Counted from the first letter of the stretch, positions 5,501 to 14,269 are shown. The stretch: 16,872 bases of DNA from an uncultured Eubacterium sp. (GCA_958446835.1 CAUCXT010000049.1:1-16872), one strand, 5' to 3'. Numbers and translations: made by a program. The notes: a model not told the origin generated them from the sequence alone.

Positions 5501-6358
5501 ATGAGAAGAGAAGAAAATGTTGAAGTGTTCAGAGACACAGAAAAAATGGTAAAGGTGAACGAGAAATTGAAATCATCGGTTCAGGCATCTACAGAGAAGC
5601 AAAAATTGATTTTGGAGAAAGATATACTTCCTGTTCAAAATTTAGGAAAGTATAAAGCTGAGGCAAAGGTTATTGTCTCGATGAAAAGAACATATCAGGC
5701 AGCTTCGGCTTATGTAGGGAGAAAAACAGCTGTACATAATTTTGCTTCAGCATCCAACCCGGGTGGCGGTGTGGAAAGAGGAGCAAATGCTCAGGAGGAA
5801 TGTCTTTGCAGATGTTCAGGCTTGTATTTCAACCTGAATATACAGGCAATGTGGGATGGATTTTATGGACCGCATAGAGCTGCTCATAATCCAATCCATA
5901 ATGATGACATTATTTATACGCCTAATGTAACGGTGTTTAAGACTGACACAGCAAGTCCGAAACTGATGGCAGAAAAGGACTGGTATGATGTGGATGTTAT
6001 TACATGTGCTGCACCGAACCTCAGAGATAACCCAAGCAATATATATAATCAGGGAGACGGAGACAAAAAAATAAAACATACCAGTAAGGAGCTTCTCGCT
6101 ATCCATGAGAAGCGGCTCAGAAGAATTTTGGATGTAGCAGTCATGGAAGGCGTCGAAGTAATCATACTTGGTGCATTTGGTTGTGGCGCATTTATGAACA
6201 GCCCGGATATAGTTGCATTAGCAGCAAAAAATGTGATTAAGGATTATATGATGGCATTTAAGGTTATTGAATTTGCTGTATATTGCAGTCCTAAGGATGA
6301 CAATAATTACAAAACATTTGCCAGAGTTCTTAAGAAGATAACAGATAAGAAAATGTAA
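5501..6358 (+). CDS. Bacterial-type poly(ADP-ribose) glycohydrolase (TIGR02452 family)
   Basis: This 285-residue protein belongs to the bacterial PARG branch of the macrodomain superfamily, which hydrolyses ADP-ribose-ribose bonds and can remove ADP-ribose from targets. The signature GGG-x7-QEE is intact (GGG at 88-90, QEE at 98-100, in NFASASNPGGG then VERGANAQEECLCR), including the catalytic Glu pair. Downstream are DVITCAAPNLR (about 165-175) and LGAFGCGAFMNSP (223-235), which forms the diphosphate-binding loop. The N-terminal 50 residues form a helical extension usual in this family. The start has AGAGGAG upstream. The gene follows the RNA ligase gene at 152 bases and precedes the transporter remnant at 59 bases. 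The substrate (protein, DNA, RNA or small ADP-ribose products) cannot be read from the sequence. Confidence 0.9.
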   Translation: MRREENVEVFRDTEKMVKVNEKLKSSVQASTEKQKLILEKDILPVQNLGKYKAEAKVIVSMKRTYQAASAYVGRKTAVHNFASASNPGGGVERGANAQEECLCRCSGLYFNLNIQAMWDGFYGPHRAAHNPIHNDDIIYTPNVTVFKTDTASPKLMAEKDWYDVDVITCAAPNLRDNPSNIYNQGDGDKKIKHTSKELLAIHEKRLRRILDVAVMEGVEVIILGAFGCGAFMNSPDIVALAAKNVIKDYMMAFKVIEFAVYCSPKDDNNYKTFARVLKKITDKKM

Positions 6359-6417
6359 TGGATTAATTACATGCCGAGAACCTTGAAGGAGATTTTACAT
6401 TGTAGAGGAATTTAATT

Positions 6418-6903
6418 ATGAAACTTAAGAACGCTTTACTATTGGCATTGACGGCATTTATATGGGGGACAGCATTTGTCGCACAGAGTGTCGGGATGGA
6501 CTATATAGGACCATTCACATTTAACGGAATAAGGTCATTTATCGGTGCTTTGACGCTTGTTCCATGCATATTGGTTCAGAAAGGGATTCGCGGAAAAGAT
6601 AAAAGAACAGCACACAGCACATCTGTAATTGAAAGAACCTCTGGCTTTGAAAAAGCATCGGAAATAACATCAGGAAGTAGAGTGCAGGGAACAACAGAAA
6701 GAGTATCGGAAAACACAATTGATATGCATAATGGAAACATAAAAGAGCTGATTGTCGGAGGGCTTCTCTGCGGAATACTTCTCTTTGTGTCGAGCAGCCT
6801 TCAGCAGATTGGAATTAAGTATACCTCAGAGATAATAAAGAAAGCAGATAAAAAAGAGAACGCGCCATATTGTAATTTAATTTACAACATGGCGCGTTTT
6901 TAA
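6418..6903 (+). pseudogene. Truncated EamA/DMT-family transporter
   Basis: EamA proteins are about 300 residues with ten membrane helices that export or import small metabolites. Here only the first part remains. Helix 1 contains LLALTAFIWGTAFVAQ, helix 2 NGIRSFIGALTLVPCIL and helix 3 GGLLCGILLFVSSSLQQIG followed by IKYTS. Family members then normally continue with an AGKAGFIT-like stretch and further helices, but this frame turns into a polar tail (EIIKKADKKENAPYC) encoded by a terminator hairpin and stops at 6901-6903. The rest of the gene is not found downstream, because the convergent activase gene starts there. The loop between helices 2 and 3 (about residues 55-110) is unusually long and Ser/Thr-rich. 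The most likely explanation is a deletion that joined the gene's first half to the neighbouring terminator. It is almost certainly not a working transporter. Confidence 0.82.
6859..6900. terminator. Bidirectional terminator between convergent genes
   Basis: AACGCGCCAT (6859-6868) pairs with ATGGCGCGTT (6889-6898), extended inside by TTGTAA and TTACAA (6870-6875 with 6882-6887) with one mismatch. A T-run follows on the plus strand and an A-rich stretch precedes it, giving a U-tract on the minus strand. It ends the minus-strand activase transcript, and it lies inside the frame of the truncated transporter. Confidence 0.9.
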
Positions 6904-6917
6904 CTCTAACCCCAAAC

Positions 6918-9900
6918 CTACTTATCAAGGTTCTTCTGCGCAGTCGACAGCATAAGCTTGATTCTGTTGAGCTGGTTAACTTCGCTGGCACCAGGGTCAT
7001 AGTCTACGGCGATTATGTTGGCGTCCGGATATGCGGCGCGGAGTTCCTTTATGACACCCTTACCTACGATATGGTTAGGCAGGCATGCGAAAGGCTGGCA
7101 GCAGACGATGTTCTTGGCACCATGATGAATAAGCTCAATCATTTCGGCTGTGAGAAGCCATCCTTCACCTGTCTGGTTTCCGAGTGAAACGAGTGGGGCA
7201 GCCATCTTGGTCATCTCCTTGATGTCCGTTGGAGCATCAAATCTCTTGCTCTGCGCGAGTGCCTTGTTGGACGGACCGCGGAACATATCTATTACTTTAA
7301 TTACAGCGTTGCTTATGTGCATTGACTTCTTGCTTGCACCGAGGTTGTCTGCCTTGAAGTTCGCGTTCTCAGCGCAGTAGAGCATGAAGCCCATGAAATC
7401 AGGAACTACAGCCTCAGCACCTTCCTTTTCAAGGAGGTCTACAAGGTAGTTGTTGGCAGCAGGCAGGAACTTGACAAGAATCTCACCGACTATTCCAACG
7501 CGAGGCTTCTTGATGTCAAGAAGAGGAATCTCATCGAATTCCTTTATAATCTGCTTGATATTGCGGTTGAAATCCTTCATGTATACCTTTGGCTGCGTGA
7601 GCTGTTCTATGATAATCTTCTTCCACTTCTCATGGAGTGCGTTGACGGAGCCCGGAACTGCCTCATAAGGACGTGTGCGGTATACAACATTCATAAATAT
7701 ATCACCGTACTGGATTGCCATGGCTGCCTTCTTAATCATAGGAAGCGAGTAGGTGAAGCCGGAGTTAGTCTCAAGTCCCTGCACGCTCAGCGATATAACC
7801 GGAATATCAGGGTAGCCCGCCTTTATGAGGGCACGGCGGATAAATCCGATATAGTTCGATGCACGGCAACCACCGCCGGTCTGGGTGATGACAAGGGCTG
7901 TCTTAGTGAGGTCATACTTGCCGGAGAGGACAGCCTCCATCATCTGTCCTACCACGATGAGTGAAGGGTAGCAGGCGTCATTGTTGACATACTTAAGACC
8001 CGTATCGACGGCGGACTTGCTCACATTCTTTAATACTTCGACATTGTAGCCGCAGGAATTGAGAGCAGGCTCAATGAGGTCGAAGTGTATAGGTGACATC
8101 TGCGGACAGAGAATTGTGTAATTGTTGTCGCGCATTTCCTTGGTAAATTCTTTTCTGTGGTAAGCACTTGACACGATATTGCGCTTGTAGTTGTTGTGCT
8201 CACGAACCTTTATGGCGGAGATGAGTGAACGGATACGGATTCTTGCGGCTCCGAGGTTGTTTACCTCATCTATCTTTAATACAGTGTAAATCTTTCCTGC
8301 TGAGGAGAGTATGTCATTTACCTGGTCGGTTGTGACAGCGTCAAGTCCGCAGCCGAAGGAGTTGAGCTGTATCATGTCAATGTTGTCCTTGTCGCGGATG
8401 AAGCTTGCTGCGGCGTACAGTCGCGAGTGGTACATCCACTGATCCATTACGATGAGAGGACGTTCAACCTTTCCGAGGTGTGATATGGAATCCTCTGTGA
8501 GAACTGCTATTCCATAGCTGTTGATAAGCTCAGGAATACCATGATTAATCTCAGGGTCGATATGGTATGGACGACCTGCAAGCACTATAGCGTGTCTTCC
8601 TGTCTCATCAAGGTATTTGAGGGTTTCCTCACCTTTCTTCATAACATCGCGGCGGCATGCTGCTAATTCCTCCCATGCGGCGTGGCATGCGGCAGTTACA
8701 TCCTTGGAAGATATGTTGAACTGACCACCGATTTCCTTGGAGAGACGCTTTGCAAGAACCTTCTCATCCTCAAATGAGAGAAAAGGATTCATAAAGAGAA
8801 CATTCTCCGTGACAAGTTCCTCCACGTTGTTCTTGATGTTCTCAGCGTAGGAGGTAACGATAGGACAGTTGTAGTGGTTGTTGGTGTTTTCTATCTCCTT
8901 GCGCTCATAAGGTATGCAAGGGTAGAAGATAAATTTTATTCCCTGCTTGATAAGCCATGTCACATGACCGTGGGCGAGCTTGGCAGGGTAGCACTCAGAC
9001 TCACTAGGTATGGACTCTATTCCGAGTTCATATATCTTACGGCTTGACTCCGGCGAGAGAACAACGCGGAAGCCGAGCTTTGTAAAGAACGTGAACCAGA
9101 ACGGATAGTTCTCATACATATTGAGAACACGAGGAATTCCAACAACACCACGAGGTGCATCGGTTATCTCAAGAGGCTCGTATGAGAAGAGACGCTTGTT
9201 CTTGTACTCAAAAAGATTTGGCACATGGTCTTTATTTTTCTCCTTGCCGATACCACGTTCACAACGGTTTCCTGATATGAACTGTCTTCCACCGGAGAAA
9301 CGGTTGATTGTGAGAAGGCAGCTGTTGGTACAGCCCTTGCAGCGTGCCATTCTTGTCTCGTATGTAAGCTCATTGATTTTCTCAATAGGAAGCATAGTGG
9401 TTTCCTGACCTTCGTAACGCTCTCTTGCGACAAGGGCGGCACCGAAGGCACCCATGATTCCTGCAATATCAGGACGTATAACTTCAACACCTGTAATTTT
9501 TTCAAGGCTTCTAAGAACTGCGTCATTGTAGAAGGTACCACCCTGAACAACGATCTGGTGACCTAGATCCTTAGGGTCGGAAATCTTGATAACCTTGTAA
9601 AGTGCGTTCTTGATAACAGAGTAGGCAAGTCCGGCAGATATATCAGCTACGCTTGCACCTTCCTTCTGCGCCTGCTTAACCTTGGAGTTCATGAATACGG
9701 TACATCTTGTACCGAGGTCTATAGGGTGAGGTGCAAAGAGAGCCTCTTTTGCGAAATCCTCAACAGAGTAGTTGAGTGACTTTGCAAATGTCTCTATGAA
9801 GGAACCGCAGCCTGAGGAGCATGCCTCATTGAGCTGGACGCTGTCAACTGTGTTATTCTTAATCTTGATACATTTCATATCCTGACCGCCTATATCGAGG

Positions 9901-11153
9901 ATACAGTCAACCTCAGGGTCAAAAAATGCGGCGGCATAGTAGTGGGATACAGTTTCAACCTCACCTTCATCGAGCATGAGTGCTGCCTTTATAAGTGCCT
10001 CACCGTAGCCTGTTGAACATGAGCGTACGATATGTGCATCGGCAGGAAGGATGGAATATATCTCCTTTATCGCCTTTATGGATGTAGCCAGAGGGCTTCC
10101 GTTGTTGCTGCTGTAGAAGGAGTAGAGGAGTGTTCCGTCCTCTGCTACCACGGCAACCTTCGTTGTGGTAGAGCCGGCATCTATTCCGAGATAGCAGTTG
10201 CCGGAGTAGTTCTCAAGACTGCCCTTGATAACGCGGTGGCTGTCATGGCGTGCGCGGAATTCCTTGTAGGCTTCCTGCGTGGCGAATAAAGGCTCCATAC
10301 GCTCCACTTCAAAGTCCATCTTAATCTTATTGTGAAGCTTGGTGATGAGAGCGTCAATATCAATGGCAACCTCATCCTTTGCGGTCATTGCTGAACCTAC
10401 AGCCGCAAAAAGATGCGAATGTTCAGGAGCAATGATGTTCTCAGGACCAAGATTAAGCGTGCGGATAAAAGCATTCTTAAGCTCGGACAGGAAGTGAAGA
10501 GGTCCGCCTAAGAAAGCAACATTTCCACGGATAGGCTTACCGCAGGCAAGTCCGCTTATAGTCTGGTTTACAACTGCCTGAAAAATGGAAGCGGATAAGT
10601 CCTCCTTGGTAGCTCCCTCATTGATAAGAGGCTGGATATCGGATTTTGCAAATACTCCGCAGCGGGCTGCTATAGGGTATATTGCATGATAATTTTTGGC
10701 ATACTCATTAAGACCGGTTGCATCGGTCTGTAAAAGTGTTGCCATCTGGTCGATGAAGGAACCTGTACCACCGGCACAGATACCGTTCATACGCTGGTCG
10801 ATACCGTTGGTAAAGTAGATTATCTTGGCGTCCTCACCGCCAAGCTCAATGGCAACGTCTGTCTGAGGAGCGTAGTCGCTTAATGCCGTGGATACAGCTA
10901 CAACCTCCTGAGTGAACGGAACCTCAAGGTGGCTTGCGAGTGTAAGACCACCGGAACCGGTTATGACAGGGTGTACGCTTATTGCGCCAAGCTTATCCTT
11001 AGCCTTGACAAGAAGGCCTGCAAGAGTCTCCTGAATATTGGCAAAATGTCTTTCGTAATCTGAAAACAATATATTGTTATCTTTATCAATAATTGCTATT
11101 TTGACTGTAGTGGAACCAATGTCAATTCCAAGTCTGTATTCGGATGTCATCAT
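6918..11153 (-). CDS. Fused 2-hydroxyacyl-CoA dehydratase activase / dehydratase-like protein
   Basis: This is a 1411-residue cytoplasmic protein of a type common in Clostridia. It combines two BadF/BadG/BcrA/BcrD-type ATPase domains with a C-terminal DUF2229 and dehydratase D-component-like region. ATPase domain 1 starts LGIDIGSTTVK (residues 8-18) and has CAGGTGSF (Cys126) and ARCGVFAKSD (Cys165). Domain 2 starts LGIDAGSTTTK (322-332) and has GGQDMK, ACSSGCGSF (Cys445, Cys449) and TRCTVFMNS (Cys484). These Cys positions match the [4Fe-4S] ligands of activases such as HgdC. A Cys-rich segment (ARCKGCTNSC, 603-612, and Cys631) links to the C-terminal part, which has NNDACYPS and TGGGCRASNY, typical of dehydratase subunits. 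Activases use ATP to drive one electron into a dehydratase. The substrate of this fused form is not known to me. Two ATGs in tandem follow AAGGAG; a strong promoter lies upstream. Confidence 0.9.
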   Translation of the reverse strand: MMTSEYRLGIDIGSTTVKIAIIDKDNNILFSDYERHFANIQETLAGLLVKAKDKLGAISVHPVITGSGGLTLASHLEVPFTQEVVAVSTALSDYAPQTDVAIELGGEDAKIIYFTNGIDQRMNGICAGGTGSFIDQMATLLQTDATGLNEYAKNYHAIYPIAARCGVFAKSDIQPLINEGATKEDLSASIFQAVVNQTISGLACGKPIRGNVAFLGGPLHFLSELKNAFIRTLNLGPENIIAPEHSHLFAAVGSAMTAKDEVAIDIDALITKLHNKIKMDFEVERMEPLFATQEAYKEFRARHDSHRVIKGSLENYSGNCYLGIDAGSTTTKVAVVAEDGTLLYSFYSSNNGSPLATSIKAIKEIYSILPADAHIVRSCSTGYGEALIKAALMLDEGEVETVSHYYAAAFFDPEVDCILDIGGQDMKCIKIKNNTVDSVQLNEACSSGCGSFIETFAKSLNYSVEDFAKEALFAPHPIDLGTRCTVFMNSKVKQAQKEGASVADISAGLAYSVIKNALYKVIKISDPKDLGHQIVVQGGTFYNDAVLRSLEKITGVEVIRPDIAGIMGAFGAALVARERYEGQETTMLPIEKINELTYETRMARCKGCTNSCLLTINRFSGGRQFISGNRCERGIGKEKNKDHVPNLFEYKNKRLFSYEPLEITDAPRGVVGIPRVLNMYENYPFWFTFFTKLGFRVVLSPESSRKIYELGIESIPSESECYPAKLAHGHVTWLIKQGIKFIFYPCIPYERKEIENTNNHYNCPIVTSYAENIKNNVEELVTENVLFMNPFLSFEDEKVLAKRLSKEIGGQFNISSKDVTAACHAAWEELAACRRDVMKKGEETLKYLDETGRHAIVLAGRPYHIDPEINHGIPELINSYGIAVLTEDSISHLGKVERPLIVMDQWMYHSRLYAAASFIRDKDNIDMIQLNSFGCGLDAVTTDQVNDILSSAGKIYTVLKIDEVNNLGAARIRIRSLISAIKVREHNNYKRNIVSSAYHRKEFTKEMRDNNYTILCPQMSPIHFDLIEPALNSCGYNVEVLKNVSKSAVDTGLKYVNNDACYPSLIVVGQMMEAVLSGKYDLTKTALVITQTGGGCRASNYIGFIRRALIKAGYPDIPVISLSVQGLETNSGFTYSLPMIKKAAMAIQYGDIFMNVVYRTRPYEAVPGSVNALHEKWKKIIIEQLTQPKVYMKDFNRNIKQIIKEFDEIPLLDIKKPRVGIVGEILVKFLPAANNYLVDLLEKEGAEAVVPDFMGFMLYCAENANFKADNLGASKKSMHISNAVIKVIDMFRGPSNKALAQSKRFDAPTDIKEMTKMAAPLVSLGNQTGEGWLLTAEMIELIHHGAKNIVCCQPFACLPNHIVGKGVIKELRAAYPDANIIAVDYDPGASEVNQLNRIKLMLSTAQKNLDK

Positions 11154-11212
11154 GAGAATACATCTCCTTTATCATATATAATAAGAAGGGCGGCAAAACC
11201 CAAGTATGTTAC

Positions 11213-11241
11213 ATTATATTATAATTTTTTTCAAATATCAA
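11213..11241 (-). promoter_or_regulatory. Promoter of the fused activase gene
   Basis: On the minus strand TTGATA (11241-11236) is followed after 17 bases by a perfect TATAAT (11218-11213). The leader to the start codon is about 55 bases and contains the AAGGAG ribosome-binding site. Confidence 0.8.
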
Positions 11242-11253
11242 TAGCAACCGTCA

Positions 11254-11282
11254 TTGACAAAATATCAAAAAAAAATTATACT
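11254..11282 (+). promoter_or_regulatory. Promoter of the CorA-family gene
   Basis: A perfect TTGACA at 11254-11259 is followed by exactly 17 bases and TATACT at 11277-11282. It is divergent from the activase promoter, with the two -35 elements only 12 bases apart. A short inverted repeat (CAATAG at 11317-11322 with CTATTG at 11331-11336) lies in the leader. Confidence 0.8.
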
Positions 11283-11354
11283 AAAAATTGATTTGTTTAT
11301 AAAAATATGTCCAAAACAATAGATTTCAGGCTATTGGGAATAGAGGTAGTCCGT

Positions 11355-12299
11355 ATGTATAAGATATTTTTAAGTTCGGAGCATCACGGAACGGTGCGAA
11401 GAAATGAGATAGAGCCGGGATGCTGGATTGCCATGACGGCACCGAGTGCGGAGGAGCTGCAGACGGTTGCGCTAGAGTGCAACATCCAGCTTGAAGACCT
11501 TAGGGCGGCACTCGATGATGAGGAGCGCTCACGTATACAGGTCGAGGATGATTATACTCTTATAGTTGTTGATATTCCTGTCATTGAGGAGAGAAACGGC
11601 AAGGACTGGTACGGAACAATACCTCTTGGTATTGCTGTAACGGACAGCCAGATAATAACCATCTGTCTTGAAGATACCCCTGTTCTTAACAACTTTATGG
11701 ATGGAAGGGTGAGGGAGTTCTATACCTATAAGAAGACCAGATTCATCCTTCAGATTCTGTACAGAAATGCAACGCTTTTCCTCAATTATCTCAGAAATAT
11801 AGATAAGAGAAGCGAGCTGCTTGAGAAGAAGCTTCGTGAGGATCAGAAGAATAAGGAACTGTTAGAGCTTCAGGAGCTTGAAAAGTCACTTGTGTATTTC
11901 ACAACGTCCCTCAAGGGCAATGAGCTCGTTCTCGAGAAGCTGTTCAGAATAGACAAGATTAAGAAGTATCCTGAGGATGAGGATCTGCTTGAGGATGTCA
12001 TTGTCGAGAACAAGCAGGCAATTGAGATGGCGAGCATATACAGCGGCATTTTAAGCGGAAGCATGGATGCTTTTGCTTCAATTATTTCGAATAATCTGAA
12101 TCAGTCGATGAAGTTTCTTGCCACAGTTACGATAGTACTTTCTATCCCGACTATGGTGGCGAGTTTTTATGGAATGAATGTGTCTACATCCGGAATGCCG
12201 TTTGCAGACAGCCCATTTGGTTTCCTGATAGTCATAGGATTTTCAATAATCCTGTCACTTATTGTGTCGATTATATTCTGGAAGAAGGATTTGTTTTAG
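11355..12299 (+). CDS. corA: CorA-family divalent metal ion transporter
   Basis: This membrane protein belongs to the CorA family, which carries Mg2+ (in some members Co2+, Ni2+ or Zn2+) across the membrane as a pentamer. From the chosen start it has 314 residues: a soluble alpha/beta domain (about 1-140), a long charged helix (about 140-250), then helix TM1 (about 254-271), the signature YGMN at 272-275, and TM2 (about 288-309) followed by a basic KKDLF end, as usual. I chose ATG 11355 over the in-frame ATG at 11307: the later start has GAGGT seven bases upstream and gives the usual MYKIFLSS beginning, while 11307 has no ribosome-binding site. No metal riboswitch such as an M-box is visible in the short leader. 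The gene is divergent from the activase gene. The ion cannot be settled from sequence. Confidence 0.88.
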   Translation: MYKIFLSSEHHGTVRRNEIEPGCWIAMTAPSAEELQTVALECNIQLEDLRAALDDEERSRIQVEDDYTLIVVDIPVIEERNGKDWYGTIPLGIAVTDSQIITICLEDTPVLNNFMDGRVREFYTYKKTRFILQILYRNATLFLNYLRNIDKRSELLEKKLREDQKNKELLELQELEKSLVYFTTSLKGNELVLEKLFRIDKIKKYPEDEDLLEDVIVENKQAIEMASIYSGILSGSMDAFASIISNNLNQSMKFLATVTIVLSIPTMVASFYGMNVSTSGMPFADSPFGFLIVIGFSIILSLIVSIIFWKKDLF

Positions 12300-12392
12300 A
12301 AGCTAATGCTTTTAGGTTTATATTTCGAAATTGTTGGGACGATTGTTTAAATATGAGGGAAAAATAATTATTGAGAAAAGGAAAGAGAAAGA

Positions 12393-13274
12393 GTGAATAA
12401 TTTTTTAGCAAAACTTGAAAAAAAATACGGAAGATATGCGATAAAGAATCTTATTATTTATGTGCTGGCAGCTTATGGAATCGGCTATGTGCTTTTACTT
12501 ACGGCTCCGACTGTATACAGCTATCTCGAGCTTAATCCGGCGCTTGTCATGAAGGGACAGGTATGGAGACTTATAACGTGGGTATGTACGGTTCCCGAGA
12601 GCTTTTCCTTCTTTATATTATTTATGTTTATGTTCCAGTATTTTATAGGTTCTTCACTTGAAAAATATTGGGGAAGCTTCCGCTATAATTGTTATGTCTT
12701 TTCCGGTATCTTTTTTATGACAATCAGTACGATGATAGTCTACTGGATTACAGGAATCAGCATGAGCCCGAGCACGTACTACATCAATATGGCATCTTTT
12801 CTGGCATTTGCAGTATGTTTTCCTGATGTTCAGGTGTACTTTATGATGGTTATTCCTATTAAGATTAAGTGGCTCGCAATTATAGATGTGATTTATATGG
12901 GATATGAATTTATTGCTGTCGGAAAATACAAGAGCCTTTACTCCGCTGCCTACGGTGCGGCAGGAGTCCAGTATGCGTCACAGCTTATATGGGCTACGAG
13001 AGTGAGTATCATTGTATCCGTACTTAATTTTATCCTGTTCTATTTCGGAACAAGAAATATGAAAAGATTCGCCCCTAAGGAAATGCACCGCAAGTATGTC
13101 TACAAGAAGAATGTCAAGGCAGCTACATCTTCTAACGGAACGAAGCATAAGTGTGCTATCTGCGGAAGAACTGAGAAGGATGGGGATAATCTTGTTTTCC
13201 GTTACTGTTCTAAGTGTAACGGTAATTATGAATTCTGTCAGGAGCATCTGTACACGCACAAGCATTTTGAGTAA
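12393..13274 (+). CDS. Rhomboid-like membrane protein with C-terminal zinc-binding segment
   Basis: This 293-residue protein has about six hydrophobic segments between residues 20 and 220. LVMKGQVWRLITW (51-63) matches the conserved loop of rhomboid proteins. However, the helix that should hold the catalytic GxSG Ser reads YYINMASFLAFA, and no clear Ser-His pair is visible, so it is probably a non-proteolytic relative of the rhomboid fold. After a basic linker (about 221-250) a compact C-terminal segment has Cys254, Cys257, Cys272, Cys275, Cys282, His285, His289 and His291, a spacing suited to binding one or two zinc ions on the cytoplasmic side. The start is a GTG with a weak AAGGA upstream; no better start is in frame. 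The SDR gene follows after 23 bases, so the two are likely co-transcribed. The function is unknown. Confidence 0.7.
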   Translation: MNNFLAKLEKKYGRYAIKNLIIYVLAAYGIGYVLLLTAPTVYSYLELNPALVMKGQVWRLITWVCTVPESFSFFILFMFMFQYFIGSSLEKYWGSFRYNCYVFSGIFFMTISTMIVYWITGISMSPSTYYINMASFLAFAVCFPDVQVYFMMVIPIKIKWLAIIDVIYMGYEFIAVGKYKSLYSAAYGAAGVQYASQLIWATRVSIIVSVLNFILFYFGTRNMKRFAPKEMHRKYVYKKNVKAATSSNGTKHKCAICGRTEKDGDNLVFRYCSKCNGNYEFCQEHLYTHKHFE

Positions 13275-13297
13275 TTCAATAAGAAAGCGGAATTGAT

Positions 13298-14269
13298 ATG
13301 AAAAAGGCGTTAATTATAGGCGCAGGTGGTTTTGTCGGGAGTTATCTGGCGGACTGCCTGCAAAATGAATTTGGCATGGAAGTATATGCAACCAAGCTTC
13401 CCGGTACACAGACACAGGAAGAACTGCTGTTTCTGGGTGAGAGGATTTATGAACTTGATATTCTGAATAAGAATGACATAGTTGAGCTGTTGTTTGCGGT
13501 TAGACCGGACTATATATATCATCTGGCTGCACAGAGCTCGGTGAGTGTGGCGTGGAAGGAGCCTGCGCTCACCATAGATGTCAACATCAAGGGAAGCGTG
13601 AATCTGATGGATGCGGTCAGGGAGCTGTACTATAAGCCGCGGGTGCTTTTGATTGGCTCCGGCGAGGAATACGGACATATCCTGGAGAATGAGACACCTA
13701 TAAGCGAGGATACCATGCTGCGTCCGGGAAATATATATGCTGCCACGAAGGTGTGCCAGAATATGATTGGAACCATATACTCGAAGGCTTATGATATGGA
13801 AATTATGCTTGTGAGGGCATTCAATCATGTTGGACCCGGACAGTCACCGATATTTGTGGTGTCGGATTTCTGTAAGCAGGTTGCAGAGATTGAGAATGGA
13901 TTAAGGGAACCTGTTATGTATGTCGGAAATCTTGCGGCAAGGAGAGATTTTACAGATGTAAGGGACGTTGTGAGAGCCTATGGGCTGCTTTCACTTAAGG
14001 GCAGGGCAGGTGAGACATACAATGTCGGCAGTGGAAATGCAATAGAGATAAGAGCAATGCTTGACATGATAATAGGAATGTCGAGCGCCGATATAGAGGT
14101 GAGGGTTGACCAGAATAAGATAAGACCGGTTGATGTCCCGGTTATTGAGGCGGATATCACCAAGATAAATGCCGAGACGGGATGGAAGCCGGATATTCCA
14201 TTGAATCAGACCATAAGGGAAATACTTGATTACTGGCGTGAGAGGACAGGAGGCGAAAAGGTTGAGTGA
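13298..14269 (+). CDS. NAD(P)-dependent SDR, GDP-6-deoxy-D-mannose reductase-like
   Basis: This 323-residue protein is an extended short-chain dehydrogenase/reductase. The nucleotide-binding motif GAGGFVG is at residues 8-14, the DYIYHLAAQSSV region follows at about 71-82, and the catalytic set is Ser121 (GSGEEYG) and Tyr147-xxx-Lys151. The segment AFNHVGPGQSP then FVVSDFCKQ (174-193) is typical of GDP-4-keto-6-deoxy-D-mannose reductases (RMD), which make GDP-D-rhamnose, and of the related GDP-mannose 4,6-dehydratases. No GDP-mannose 4,6-dehydratase gene lies nearby to supply the substrate, so a related sugar-nucleotide role is also possible. It overlaps the following regulator gene by eight bases. 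Confidence 0.8.
   Translation: MKKALIIGAGGFVGSYLADCLQNEFGMEVYATKLPGTQTQEELLFLGERIYELDILNKNDIVELLFAVRPDYIYHLAAQSSVSVAWKEPALTIDVNIKGSVNLMDAVRELYYKPRVLLIGSGEEYGHILENETPISEDTMLRPGNIYAATKVCQNMIGTIYSKAYDMEIMLVRAFNHVGPGQSPIFVVSDFCKQVAEIENGLREPVMYVGNLAARRDFTDVRDVVRAYGLLSLKGRAGETYNVGSGNAIEIRAMLDMIIGMSSADIEVRVDQNKIRPVDVPVIEADITKINAETGWKPDIPLNQTIREILDYWRERTGGEKVE

Noticed and set aside
9164..9550. 128-codon open frame inside the activase gene on the same strand
   Set aside because: It lies in another frame of a clearly coding gene and has no recognisable domain.
11307..11354. N-terminal extension of the CorA-family protein from ATG 11307
   Set aside because: There is no ribosome-binding site, and the extra 16 residues are not typical of the family; ATG 11355 has a GAGGT at good distance.
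14226..14261. Longer start of the AraC-family regulator at 14226
   Set aside because: No ribosome-binding site lies upstream, whereas TTG 14262 has AGGAGG nine bases away.
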